Shown here piece after piece: positions 7,926-18,472 of a DNA stretch of 64,000 nucleotides. The notes beneath the pieces are model-generated. The model saw only the letters and a program-made list of their open reading frames with translations, had not been told where the DNA came from and searched no databases. Source of the stretch: Saccharothrix australiensis. Its GTDB lineage: Bacteria; Actinomycetota; Actinomycetes; Mycobacteriales; Pseudonocardiaceae. The translations under genes and the position numbers were made by a program. The stretch covers positions 1,761,501 through 1,825,500 of the forward strand of contig NZ_RBXO01000001.1 in the NCBI RefSeq assembly GCF_003634935.1, in the 5' to 3' direction. Position 1 is the first letter of the stretch; each line of letters opens with the position of its first letter.

Positions 7926-8423
7926 ATGGGGAGCATCACGATCCGGACGCCCGTCGAGGCCGACTCGGCGCGCATCGTCGAAGTGCACATCAAGGCGCGG
8001 CGCAGCTACTACGAGGGCCACCTGCCCGAAGCGGAGCTCGCCGAGTGGGAGGCGGCGGTCCGGGCCGACGGGTACCGGTTCGACACCACGGACCGCGCGT
8101 CGTGGCTGTGCGCGGAGCTGGACGGGGTCGTCGTCGGTTTCGCGCTGGTGATGGGGGACGAGTTGTTGCAGGTCCAGGTCGATCCGGCGCACTGGGGACG
8201 GGGCGTGGGCGGTGCGCTGCTCGACGCGTGCACGGCGGTGTGGCGCTCGGCCGGGGTGCGGACCGCGCACCTGGAGGTGTTCGCGCCCAACGATCGCGCC
8301 CGCCGGTTCTACGCCGGTCGCGGCTGGCGCGAGCTGGGCGTGGCCGACGGCCCGCACCCGCACGTCCGGATGGCGTACGACGTGCCGGAGAGCCCCTGGC
8401 GGGAACCGGGCCGCGACCGCTGA
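7926..8423 (+). CDS. GNAT family N-acetyltransferase
   Basis: 165 residues with the GNAT layout: N-terminal ITIRTPVEADSARIVEVH, beta-bulge region VVVGFALVMGDELLQVQVDPAHWGRG, the acetyl-CoA loop WGRGVGGALLDA (R/Q-x-x-G-x-G/A type), and the C-terminal NDRARRFYAGRGWRELG. It transfers an acetyl group from acetyl-CoA to an unknown amine. ATG 7926 is the first codon at which similarity starts. Bases 7702-7925 upstream hold no recognisable gene. Confidence 0.85.
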   Translation: MGSITIRTPVEADSARIVEVHIKARRSYYEGHLPEAELAEWEAAVRADGYRFDTTDRASWLCAELDGVVVGFALVMGDELLQVQVDPAHWGRGVGGALLDACTAVWRSAGVRTAHLEVFAPNDRARRFYAGRGWRELGVADGPHPHVRMAYDVPESPWREPGRDR

Positions 8424-8532
8424 TCCCGCACGGCCCGCGGGCGGTGGCGCCCGGGTGGGGGTGCCCAGGCGGGGGGGCTCGGGTGGGCGCGCTCGGGTGG
8501 CGTGGAGCGCCCGAGCGTGGTCGGCTGGGGTC

Positions 8533-8901
8533 GTGGAGGTGCTGAGCTCACGGGTCCTGCTGAGGTCCCGCGACCCTGAGCGGGCGCGGGCGTTCTACCG
8601 CGACGTGCTGGGGCTGGCCGTGTACCGGGAGTTCCCCGGCGGCACGGTGTTCTTCCTCGGGCACGGTTTCCTGGAGGTGTCGGGTCGGTCCGACAGCGCG
8701 CCGACCGAGGCCGTCCAGCTGTGGCTCCAGGTGCGCGACCTGCGCGCGGCGGCCGACCGGCTGGCCGCGCACGTGGTCCGGCCGGCGCGCCGGGAGCCGT
8801 GGGGGCTGGACGAGCTGTGGGTCGAGGACCCGGACGGCGTGCGGATCGTGCTCGTCGAGGTGCCCCCGGAGCACCCGCTGCGCCGGGACGCGCGCGACTA
8901 G
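8533..8901 (+). CDS. Single-domain VOC (glyoxalase/dioxygenase-like) protein
   Basis: 122 residues with the VOC layout: SRVLLRSRDPERARAFYRDVLGLAVYREFPGG, a middle strand LWLQVRDLRAAADRL, and a C-terminal WVEDPDGVRIVLVEVP. The final acidic residue of the typical metal set is present (VLVE). Substrate unknown. The start is set at GTG 8533; the preceding 110 nt are a G-rich low-complexity spacer. The following 8902-9174 shows no gene and should contain the lepA promoter. Confidence 0.8.
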   Translation: MEVLSSRVLLRSRDPERARAFYRDVLGLAVYREFPGGTVFFLGHGFLEVSGRSDSAPTEAVQLWLQVRDLRAAADRLAAHVVRPARREPWGLDELWVEDPDGVRIVLVEVPPEHPLRRDARD

Positions 8902-9174
8902 CCCCACCGTCGACGGCGTCACGCCGCCGTGCCGCCACCGGCCCGTGCGGGCGGCCGTGCCCTCGCGCAGCTCGGCGCGGCCCGCGATCGCCCGGAGGCG
9001 CCGCCCGTTCCACCCTGGTCCGGGCGCTGCGGTGGAACCCGTGCGGGCCCGCCGGGCGGAACCGCCACGCCGAGCGGCCGGATGACCCCGGTCACGCCCG
9101 GGTGGAACGGCACGTCGGCTTGACGTGAGATGATTGGGCCGACCCCTTCTGCCCGTCCCGTGCGAGGAACCTGA

Positions 9175-11016
<1,842 letters not shown>

Positions 11017-11031
11017 CGCGCTCCGGGGCGT

Positions 11032-11062
11032 CCGGTCCGAGCGGTGGCACCGCCCGGACCGG
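11032..11062. terminator. Hairpin terminator between lepA and the HD gene
   Basis: 15-nt arms with one mismatch: CCGGTCCGAGCGGTG (11032-11046) and CACCGCCCGGACCGG (11048-11062), 1-nt loop centre. It is placed between two convergent stops (11016 and 11066). Confidence 0.75.
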
Positions 11063-11065
11063 CGC

Positions 11066-11506
11066 TCAGGAGAGCGCGTCGAGCAGGTCGAGGGCGCGGG
11101 CGTACTTGGCGCGCAGCCGGGCCCGGCTGGGCGGGTCGAGCAGGGCCATCCGGGGCGGCGAGGTGTTGTCCGCGATGTCCGCCCGCTTCACCTCGACCGC
11201 GACCGGGTCGGCGGCCACCCGTCGCAGGTAGTCCTCCTGCGGCTCGCCCGGCCGGTGGGTCAGCGCGACCACGGTGCCCACGACGTGCGCCGGGCAGCCC
11301 GCCGCGCGCAGGTCGTCCGCCGTCACGGCGGTGTCCTCCACGACGTCGTGCAGCACCGCCGCCATCCGGGCGTGCTCGCCGGACACCCGGCCCATGACCC
11401 GCAGCGGGTGCTCGACGTACGGTCGGCCGGACTTGTCGACCTGCCCGTCGTGCGCGGCGCGGGCGATCCGGACGGCGTCATCAACGGTGAACGTCACACC
11501 GCTCAT
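11066..11506 (-). CDS. HD-domain hydrolase of the small RelA/SpoT-hydrolase (MESH1-like) type
   Basis: 146 residues. The HD metal site is visible as YVEHPLRVMGRV (H) and MAAVLHDVVEDTAVTADDL (HD), with VKRADIADNTSP supplying the later Asp as in SpoT hydrolase domains (ADxxHN-like). Stand-alone proteins of this type hydrolyse (p)ppGpp or NADPH, but the substrate is not proven here. ATG 11506 has AAGG about 8 nt upstream; the GTG two codons earlier has no room for a ribosome site. It is divergent from the chitinase gene, sharing a 100-nt promoter region with the DasR-type site. Confidence 0.8.
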   Translation of the reverse strand: MSGVTFTVDDAVRIARAAHDGQVDKSGRPYVEHPLRVMGRVSGEHARMAAVLHDVVEDTAVTADDLRAAGCPAHVVGTVVALTHRPGEPQEDYLRRVAADPVAVEVKRADIADNTSPPRMALLDPPSRARLRAKYARALDLLDALS

Positions 11507-11528
11507 GGTCACACCCTTGACAAGCCGC

Positions 11529-11544
11529 AGTGGTCTAGTCCATT
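11529..11544. promoter_or_regulatory. DasR-type operator (dre) upstream of the chitinase gene
   Basis: AGTGGTCTAGTCCATT differs at two positions from AGTGGTCTAGACCACT, a typical dre. DasR is the GntR-family repressor of chitin and N-acetylglucosamine genes in streptomycetes. The site lies 62 nt before the chitinase start. DasR itself is not in the window. Confidence 0.7.
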
Positions 11545-11605
11545 TTGCCAGTGGCCCACGTCACCTGCTGGGCAAGGCCGCCGAATGGACTTCGTGGAGG
11601 TGGAC

Positions 11606-13114
11606 GTGGCTTCGAGGACGAGACGCGCCCTGGGCGCCGTGCTGGCCGGCTTGCTGGCCCTGTCCGGGCTGACCCTGGTGGTCGTGGGCAGCGCGTCGGC
11701 CGCCAACCTGGTCGCCAACCCCGGTTTCGACGAGGGCAGCACCAGCGGCTGGACGTGTTCCGGCACGGCGAACGTGGTCACCACGCCCGTGCACAGCGGC
11801 TCGCACGCGTTGTCGGGCGCGCCGGCGGGCGCGGACAACGCCCGCTGCTCGCAGACCGTCAAGGTGCGGCCCAACAGCGCCTACAAGCTCACCGCCTGGG
11901 TGCAGGGCAGCTACGTGTACCTGGGCGTCACCGGGACCGGCAGCGGCGACAAGAGCACCTGGACGCCCGGCTCCAGCGGCTACACCCAGCTGAGCATCGA
12001 CTTCACCACCGGCGGGTCGGCGAGCAGCGTCACGATCTACCTCAACGGCTGGTACGGCCAGTCCGCCTACTACGCCGACGACGTGAGCCTGGACGGTCCG
12101 GGCGACCCGCCGACCAGCACGTCCACCAGCACGTCGACGTCCACCAGCACGTCGACCAGCACGTCGACGACCACCACGACCACCACGACCACCACGACGA
12201 CGACCAACCCGCCGAACCCGGCGCTGCCGAAGCACGTGCTGACCGGCTACTGGCACAACTTCGACAACGGCTCGCGCCTGCTCAAGCTCGCCGACGTGCC
12301 CACCACGTACGACATCGTGGCCGTGGCGTTCGCGGACGCCGTGCCGTCGACCAGGGGCGCGGTGGCGTTCAACCTGGACCCGACGCTGTCGAGCAAGCTC
12401 GGCGGCTACACCGACGCCCAGTTCAAGGCCGACATCCGCACCCTCCAGGCCCGCGGCCAGAAGGTGATCATCTCCGTCGGCGGTGAGAAGGGCACGATCT
12501 GGGTCGGCGACTCCGCGTCGTCCACCGCGTTCGCCAACAGCGTGCGCGGCCTCATCGCGAACTACGGGTTCGACGGCGTCGACATCGACCTGGAGAACGG
12601 CATCAACGCCACCTACATGGGTTCGGCGTTGCGCAGCATCCACGCGGGCGGCGGCAAGGTCATCACGATGGCGCCGCAGACCATCGACATGCAGTCGACC
12701 GGTCAGGAGTACTTCAAGCTCGCGCTCGCCGTGAAGGACATCCTCACGGTCGTCAACATGCAGTTCTACAACTCCGGCACGATGCTGGGCTGCGACCAGA
12801 AGGTCTACTCGCAGGGCACGGTCGACTTCCTGGTCTCGCTGGCCTGCATCCAGCTCCAGGGCGGCCTGCGGCCCGACCAGGTGGGCCTGGGCCTGCCCGC
12901 CTCGCCGTCCGGCGCGGGTGGCGGCTACCAGTCGCCCGCCAACGTCAACAAGGCCCTCGATTGCCTGGCCAAGGGCACGAACTGCGGCTCGTTCAAGCCG
13001 TCGCAGACCTGGCCCGGCATCCGCGGCGCGATGACCTGGTCGATCAACTGGGACGCGTCCAGCGGGTGGCAGTTCTCCAACACGGTGGCGCCGCACCTCG
13101 ACACCCTGCCGTGA
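11606..13114 (+). CDS. Secreted GH18 chitinase with N-terminal carbohydrate-binding module
   Basis: 502 residues. A signal peptide (residues 1-32: basic start, hydrophobic core, cleavage near SASA-ANL) is followed by a jelly-roll carbohydrate-binding module (about 33-168, ANLVANPGFDEGSTSGWTCSG). Then comes a Ser-Thr then poly-Thr linker (about 171-202) and a GH18 barrel from KHVLTGYWHNF. The catalytic motif DGVDIDLE is intact at 323-330, with Glu330 the proton donor. It hydrolyses chitin outside the cell. The GTG at 11606 has GGAGG 5 nt upstream (11596-11600); an ATG at 11585 is in frame but less well placed. Regulation by DasR is suggested by the site at 11529. Confidence 0.93.
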   Translation: MASRTRRALGAVLAGLLALSGLTLVVVGSASAANLVANPGFDEGSTSGWTCSGTANVVTTPVHSGSHALSGAPAGADNARCSQTVKVRPNSAYKLTAWVQGSYVYLGVTGTGSGDKSTWTPGSSGYTQLSIDFTTGGSASSVTIYLNGWYGQSAYYADDVSLDGPGDPPTSTSTSTSTSTSTSTSTSTTTTTTTTTTTTTNPPNPALPKHVLTGYWHNFDNGSRLLKLADVPTTYDIVAVAFADAVPSTRGAVAFNLDPTLSSKLGGYTDAQFKADIRTLQARGQKVIISVGGEKGTIWVGDSASSTAFANSVRGLIANYGFDGVDIDLENGINATYMGSALRSIHAGGGKVITMAPQTIDMQSTGQEYFKLALAVKDILTVVNMQFYNSGTMLGCDQKVYSQGTVDFLVSLACIQLQGGLRPDQVGLGLPASPSGAGGGYQSPANVNKALDCLAKGTNCGSFKPSQTWPGIRGAMTWSINWDASSGWQFSNTVAPHLDTLP

Positions 13115-13117
13115 GCC

Positions 13118-13158
13118 GGTGGTGCTCCCCGCCGTGCACAGCGGCGGGGAGCACCACC
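13118..13158. terminator. Chitinase terminator
   Basis: Perfect 17-bp arms GGTGGTGCTCCCCGCCG (13118-13134) and CGGCGGGGAGCACCACC (13142-13158) starting 3 nt after the stop. Confidence 0.85.
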
Positions 13159-13287
13159 CCACCGGTGCGCGGCCGGTCACCGCGCGCCGTCACCACCGCC
13201 GGGTCCGCACGGGTCGGCTCCGGGCCGGCCGGGTCCGGCAGGTGGTGGGTCGTGATCTCCGCCAAATGGCGGGTTATCGTCGGTGCC

Positions 13288-14325
13288 ATGCTCGACCGAC
13301 TCGAAGTGCCCGTCATCGCCGCGCCGATGGCGGGCGGCGCGTCCACCCCCGAACTCGTCGCCGAGGTGGGCCGCGCGGGCGGCCTGGGCTTCCTGGCGGC
13401 CGGCTACCTGTCCGTCGAGGCGGTCGCCGACCAGCTGGCCGCCACGACCGCGCGGACCGACCGGCCGTTCGGCGTCAACCTGTTCGTGCCCGGCCCGAAG
13501 TCCGCGGCGGACCTCAGCGGCTACCGGGACCGCGTGCGGGCGCGGTCCGGCGCGGAACCGGGCGAGCCGCGCTGGGACGACGACGCGTACGCCGCCAAGC
13601 TCGAACTCGTGATGGCGATGCGCGTGCCGGTGGTGTCGTTCACCTTCGGCCTGCCCGACCCGCACGACGTGCGGCGGCTGCACGCGGCGGGGTCCACGGT
13701 CGTCGTGACGGTCACCACGCCCGAGGAGGCCGCGCAGGCGGCCAGGGTCGGCGCGGACGCGTTGTGCGTCCAGGGCTGCGACGCGGGCGGGCACCGCGGC
13801 ACGTTCTCCGACGACGGCGTCTCGCCCGGTGGCGGCGAGCTGTTCGGCGTACTGGCCGCGCTCCGCCTGGTCCGCGCCCGGGTGGACCTGCCGCTGGTCG
13901 CCGCCGGCGGCCTCGTGCACGGCGCGGACGTGGCGGCGGTGGTCGCGGCGGGCGCGGTCGCGGCGCAGCTCGGCACCGCGTTCCTGTCCTGCCCGGAGGC
14001 GGGCACCTCGGCCCCGTACCGCCGAGCGCTCGCGGAGGGCACCCGCCGGACCGCGCTGACCAGGGCGTTCAGCGGACGTCCCGCGCGCGGGCTGGTGAAC
14101 CGGTTCCTCACCGACAACGGGCCGCACGCGCCGGCCGCGTACCCCGACGTGCACCACCTGACCAAGCCGGTGCGCGCCACCGGCGACCCGGAGCTGATGT
14201 CGCTGTGGGCCGGGCAGACCTACGCGCTGGTCCGACCGGCTCCGGCCGCCGAGGTGGTGACCCGGCTGCGCGCCGAGGCGAGCGCGGCGCTGTCCACCGC
14301 GCTCACCCGAATTCCGCCGCGGTAG
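13288..14325 (+). CDS. Nitronate monooxygenase (2-nitropropane dioxygenase family)
   Basis: 345-residue FMN-dependent TIM barrel: IAAPMAGGASTPELVAEVGRAG at the N-terminus, ALCVQGCDAGGHRGTF as the FMN-phosphate/nitronate-binding signature, and LPLVAAGGLVHGADVAAVVAAGA plus QLGTAFLSCPEAGTS. The family oxidises propionate-3-nitronate and alkyl nitronates, protecting against nitro toxins. ATG 13288 sits 7 nt after TATCGT (13275-13280), a leaderless start. The upstream in-frame extension overlaps the chitinase end and is not coding. Confidence 0.88.
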   Translation: MLDRLEVPVIAAPMAGGASTPELVAEVGRAGGLGFLAAGYLSVEAVADQLAATTARTDRPFGVNLFVPGPKSAADLSGYRDRVRARSGAEPGEPRWDDDAYAAKLELVMAMRVPVVSFTFGLPDPHDVRRLHAAGSTVVVTVTTPEEAAQAARVGADALCVQGCDAGGHRGTFSDDGVSPGGGELFGVLAALRLVRARVDLPLVAAGGLVHGADVAAVVAAGAVAAQLGTAFLSCPEAGTSAPYRRALAEGTRRTALTRAFSGRPARGLVNRFLTDNGPHAPAAYPDVHHLTKPVRATGDPELMSLWAGQTYALVRPAPAAEVVTRLRAEASAALSTALTRIPPR

Positions 14326-14353
14326 CAACGGTTTCGCGCGCCAGAATGGCGGG

Positions 14354-15979
14354 ATGACGACAGCGCGCGAACTCGCCGACGACCTGCTGGCCGTGATCCT
14401 GGACGCGGATCCGGTCACCGCGACCCTGCTGGGCGTGCCCGGTCGCGACGACCGGCTGCCGGACCCGAGCGCCGCCGCGGACCGGGAGGTGCGCCGCCGC
14501 GCCGAGGCGATCGCCGCGCGGGCGAGGGCCGGGGAGGACGACCCGGTGACCCGCGCGGTGGTCGCGCAGCAGGCGGACGCGCTGGCGTGCAAGGCGAAGT
14601 CGAACCTCGTCGAGCACACCTACGCCGAGGGCCTCAGCGCGCCGGTGATGCTGCTGCTGGGCGCGCTGCCGCTCACCCGGCCCGCCGACGAGCGGGGCGC
14701 GCGGGACTACCTGACGCGGCTGGCCGGCCTGCCGGGCTACCTGGACGCGCTGGCGGACCGGCAGCGCGGTTCGCGCCGCCGCCCGCTCGCGCACCTGGTG
14801 GCGGCGGCCGTCGACCGGCTGGACCGCCACCTCGCCGAGGACGTCGACCCGTTGGCCGACCCGGTGCGCGGCACCCGGTTCGCCGCCGAGTGCGCCGACC
14901 TGCTGGTCACGTCGGTGCGCCCGGCGTTCGCCCGCTACCGGGACTTCCTGCGCGCCGAGGTCGGGCCGCGCGGGCGCTCGGCGGACGAGCCCGGCCTGTG
15001 CTGGCTGCCCGGCGGCGACGAGGTGTACGCGGACCTGGTGCGCTCGTACACGACGACCGACCACACCGCCGAGCAGCTGCACCGGATCGGGCTCGACCTG
15101 GTCCGGGCGCTGGACCGGGAGTACGAGGAGATCGGCGCGCGGGTGTTCGGCCCGATACCGGCGGCCGAGGTGCGCGCGCGGCTGCTGGCGGACCCGGCGC
15201 TGCGCTGGACGGGCCCGGACGAGATGCTGCGGCTGGCCGAGGACGCCATCGCGCGCGCCGAGCGGGTCGCGGGCGACTGGTTCGGCGCCGTGCCGGACGC
15301 CCGGTGCGAGGTGCGCGCGGTGCCCGAGGCGGACGCGCCGAACGCGCCGCTGGCCTACTACCTGGACCCGGCGCTGGACGGGTCCAGACCGGGCACCTAC
15401 TTCGTCAACACCCACCAGGCCGAGCAGCGCGACCGGTTCAGCGCGGAGGCGACCGCGTTCCACGAGGGCGTGCCCGGCCACCACTTCCAGCTCGCGCTGG
15501 CCCAGCGGTTGACGGACCTGCCGCTGCTGCGCCGGTTCGCGTCCATCGAGGCGTACCTGGAGGGCTGGGCGCTCTACACTGAGCGGCTGGCCGACGAGAT
15601 GGGCCTCTACAGCGACGACGTGGCGCGGCTGGGGATGCTCTCGGGCGACTCGCTGCGCGCCGCGCGGCTGGTCGTGGACACCGGCGTCCACGCGCTGCGC
15701 TGGACCCGGCGGCAGGCCGTGGACTACCTGCGCGCCAACGCGGTGCTGCCGGACGTCGACATCGACTCCGAGGTGGACCGGTACATCGAGAACCCCGCGC
15801 AGGCGCTGGCGTACATGGTGGGGCGGCTGGAGATCCAGCGCCTGCGCGGTGAGGCGGAGCGCCGCCTGGGCGACCGCTTCGACATCAGGGCCTTCCACGA
15901 CGTCGTGCTCGGCGACGGCCCGCTGCCGATGGCCGTGCTCGCCGACGTGGTCGACCGGTGGTGCGACTCACTCGGCTGA
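14354..15979 (+). CDS. DUF885 family zinc metallopeptidase-like protein
   Basis: 541 residues, DUF885 throughout. It carries the characteristic TAFHEGVPGHHFQLALAQRL (HExxxGHH-Q zinc motif, about residues 372-391), LEGWALYTERLADEMGLY and a C-terminal YMVGRLEIQRLR. These proteins resemble M2/M32-type gluzincin peptidases; the substrate is unknown. There is no signal peptide, so it is probably cytoplasmic. ATG 14354 follows CAGAAT by 6 nt (leaderless). The last 12 nt overlap the convergent permease gene. Confidence 0.88.
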   Translation: MTTARELADDLLAVILDADPVTATLLGVPGRDDRLPDPSAAADREVRRRAEAIAARARAGEDDPVTRAVVAQQADALACKAKSNLVEHTYAEGLSAPVMLLLGALPLTRPADERGARDYLTRLAGLPGYLDALADRQRGSRRRPLAHLVAAAVDRLDRHLAEDVDPLADPVRGTRFAAECADLLVTSVRPAFARYRDFLRAEVGPRGRSADEPGLCWLPGGDEVYADLVRSYTTTDHTAEQLHRIGLDLVRALDREYEEIGARVFGPIPAAEVRARLLADPALRWTGPDEMLRLAEDAIARAERVAGDWFGAVPDARCEVRAVPEADAPNAPLAYYLDPALDGSRPGTYFVNTHQAEQRDRFSAEATAFHEGVPGHHFQLALAQRLTDLPLLRRFASIEAYLEGWALYTERLADEMGLYSDDVARLGMLSGDSLRAARLVVDTGVHALRWTRRQAVDYLRANAVLPDVDIDSEVDRYIENPAQALAYMVGRLEIQRLRGEAERRLGDRFDIRAFHDVVLGDGPLPMAVLADVVDRWCDSLG

Positions 15980-17422
15980 CGAGCCCGCGTCCTTCTTCTC
16001 CAGCGCGGAGTTCCGCTTGCCGTAGGCGAAGTAGACGATCAGGCCGATGGCGAACCAGATCCCGAACCGCAGCCACGTCTCCGGCGCGAGGAACGTGATC
16101 AGCCACAGGGAGAACACCACGCCGATGATCGGCACGACCGGCATGCCGGGCGTCTTGAACGTGCGGGGCAGGTCCGGCTGCTTGTAGCGCAGCACGATCA
16201 CCGCGACGCAGACCACCACGAACGCCAGCAGGATGCCGATGTTGGTCAGCTCGGCCGCCTCCGCGATGGGCAGGAAGCCCGCGATGAGGGCGGACGCGAC
16301 GCCCAGCACCCACGTGGTGCGGGTGGGCACGTGCTTCACCGGGTGCGTCTTGGCGAACCACTTGGGCAGCAGGCCGTCGCGGGACATCGAGTAGCCGACC
16401 CGCGCCGCGCCCAGGAGGAACGTGAACAGCACGGTCGTGATGCCCAGCACCGCGCCGACGGAGATGATGATGCCCAGCGCGGGCAGGCCGATGTCGGAGA
16501 ACGCCGTCGCGAACGCGCTCTCGGCGTCCACGGCCTGGTAGTTGACCATGCCGGTGAGCACCAGGCAGGCCAGGACGTAGAGCACCATCGAGATGCCCAG
16601 CGAGTAGATGATCGCCTTCGGCATGTGCCGCTGCGAGTCCTTGGACTCCTCGGCGGCGGTGCTCATCGCGTCGTAGCCGAACACCGCGAAGAAGACGGTG
16701 GCCGCGCCCGTGAACGCGCCCGACAGCCCGAACGGGAAGAACGGGTTGTAGTTGTCGGTGTCGATGTGGAACACGCCGACGACGATGACCAGCAGGACGA
16801 TGGCGACCTTCAGGTACACCAGGACCGTCTCGAACCGGGCCGCGTTCTTCATGCCCAGGTTCAGCACGTAGGCGATGAGCAGGCAGAGGACCACCGCGAA
16901 CAGGTTCACCTTGTAGCTGCCCGCGGCCACGTCACCGGTCTCCGTGCCGGGTGCGCCGAGCATCCACACCGGCAGGTCGAGGCCCAGCAGGTTGAGCAGC
17001 TCGTTGAAGTAGCCCGAGATGCCGATCGCCACGACGGCGACGATCGCGGTGTACTCCAGCAGGAGGTCCCAGCCGATGAACCAGCCGACGATCTCGCCCA
17101 GCACGGCGTAGCCGTAGGTGTAGGCCGAACCCGCCCTGGGGATCAGGCCCGCGAACTCGGCGTAGGAGAACGCCGCCGCCGCGCTGGCGATGCCCGCGAT
17201 CAGGAACGAGATCAGCACGGCCGGGCCCGCGGTCTTGTTCGCGACGGCGCCCGCCAGCGAGAAGATGCCCGCGCCGATGATGCCGCCGACGCCGATCGCG
17301 GTGAGCTGCCACAGCCCGAGGGTGCGGGTGAGCGCGGTGTCCCCGTCCTCGGATATCTGCTCGATGGGCTTGCGGCGGAAAACGCCCGAGCCCTGGCCGA
17401 AGCCGCTCTGCGCGGAGGTCAT
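15968..17422 (-). CDS. APC-family amino acid permease (cationic amino acid transporter type)
   Basis: 484 residues, about 12 membrane helices. N-terminal LTAIGVGGIIGAGIFSLAG is the APC TM1 motif, followed by YAEFAGLIPRAGSAYTYGYAVLGEIVGWFIG. The long run FGYDAMSTAAEESKDSQRHMPKAI and the RYKQPDLPRTFKTPGMPVVP tail match the bacterial CAT-like family. It probably imports basic or other amino acids. ATG 17422 has GAGGGAG about 9 nt upstream. The C-terminal KKDAGSSAE is cytoplasmic. It is separate from the EamA gene by 44 nt and may be co-transcribed with it. Confidence 0.92.
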   Translation of the reverse strand: MTSAQSGFGQGSGVFRRKPIEQISEDGDTALTRTLGLWQLTAIGVGGIIGAGIFSLAGAVANKTAGPAVLISFLIAGIASAAAAFSYAEFAGLIPRAGSAYTYGYAVLGEIVGWFIGWDLLLEYTAIVAVVAIGISGYFNELLNLLGLDLPVWMLGAPGTETGDVAAGSYKVNLFAVVLCLLIAYVLNLGMKNAARFETVLVYLKVAIVLLVIVVGVFHIDTDNYNPFFPFGLSGAFTGAATVFFAVFGYDAMSTAAEESKDSQRHMPKAIIYSLGISMVLYVLACLVLTGMVNYQAVDAESAFATAFSDIGLPALGIIISVGAVLGITTVLFTFLLGAARVGYSMSRDGLLPKWFAKTHPVKHVPTRTTWVLGVASALIAGFLPIAEAAELTNIGILLAFVVVCVAVIVLRYKQPDLPRTFKTPGMPVVPIIGVVFSLWLITFLAPETWLRFGIWFAIGLIVYFAYGKRNSALEKKDAGSSAE

Positions 17423-17466
17423 TCGCTTGCTCCCTCGGTGGTCGTGTGCGGCGAACCGTACGCCCG

Positions 17467-18402
17467 TCAGCCGGCACCGGGTTTGTCCGCTCGTACCACT
17501 TGGGGGGCTTTTTCTTGTCCTTTCGGACGAGCGGACGGCGCGCGAGCGAGTAGCACGCCCGCCACCACGATCGCACCGCCGACCACGGTGTTCCAGCCCG
17601 CGGTCTCCGACAGCAGCAGCACCCCCAGCGCCGTCGACCACAGCGGCGTCACGTAGGTGACCGTGGACGCGACCGTCGGACCGGCGTCGCGGATCACGTC
17701 CAGGTTCAGCACGTACGCGAAGCCCGTGCCCACCGCGCCCAGCACCCCGAGGGCGGCGACGGCGGTCGTGCCGGGCCACGTGGGCAGCCCGCCGATCACG
17801 GGTGCGGCGACGGCGAGCTGGGCCGTCGCGCAGGTGATCTGCACGGCGGACAGGGCGGTCGCCGAGTGCGGCCCGGAGGAGAAGAACCGCCGCGTGTAGG
17901 CGAACCCGGCCCCGTAGCAGGTGATCGCGGCCAGGCACGCCAGGCTGCCCGCGACCAGGTCGCCGGACAGGCCCTCCCACGCGCCCAGCACCACCAGCAC
18001 CCCGGCGAAGCCCACCGCGAGGCCCACCGCCCTCGTCCACGTGATCCGCTCGTCCGGCACGATCAGCAGCGCGAACACCAGCGTGGTCAGCGGCGTGATG
18101 GCGTTGAGGGCGCCCGCGAGCACCGAACTCACCAGCGTCTCGCCGTGCGCGAGCAGCGTGAACGGCACGCTGTTGAGCAACGCGGCGACGACCAGCGCGT
18201 GCCCCCACGTGCGCCGGTCGCGCGGCACGCCGCCGCGCCCGACCGCGCAGAGCAGCCACAGCGTGAGCGCGCCGAACAGGCAGCGGAAGAAGGCCACCCA
18301 GACCGGCGGCACGCCCGCGTCCACCGCCACCTTGATCAGGGTGAAGCTGCTGCCCCAGATCGCCGACACCACGGCGAACTTGCCCATGCCCCGCTTTCCC
18401 AT
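17467..18402 (-). CDS. EamA/DMT-superfamily transporter
   Basis: 311 residues, about ten membrane segments in two EamA repeats (FAVVSAIWGSSFTLIKVAVD near the start; second repeat from LACLAAITCYGAGFAY). It is a metabolite or drug efflux pump of unknown substrate. The ATG at 18402 is used; 18387 is a close in-frame alternative. It is divergent from a LysR regulator across 70 nt, the classic arrangement of a LysR-controlled exporter. Confidence 0.88.
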   Translation of the reverse strand: MGKRGMGKFAVVSAIWGSSFTLIKVAVDAGVPPVWVAFFRCLFGALTLWLLCAVGRGGVPRDRRTWGHALVVAALLNSVPFTLLAHGETLVSSVLAGALNAITPLTTLVFALLIVPDERITWTRAVGLAVGFAGVLVVLGAWEGLSGDLVAGSLACLAAITCYGAGFAYTRRFFSSGPHSATALSAVQITCATAQLAVAAPVIGGLPTWPGTTAVAALGVLGAVGTGFAYVLNLDVIRDAGPTVASTVTYVTPLWSTALGVLLLSETAGWNTVVGGAIVVAGVLLARAPSARPKGQEKAPQVVRADKPGAG

Positions 18403-18472
18403 CGGTGCATGCTCCCGAGACCGGGCACAATGAGTCCAACAAGTGATCCGGCGGGCGGTATGAGAGCGGCTC

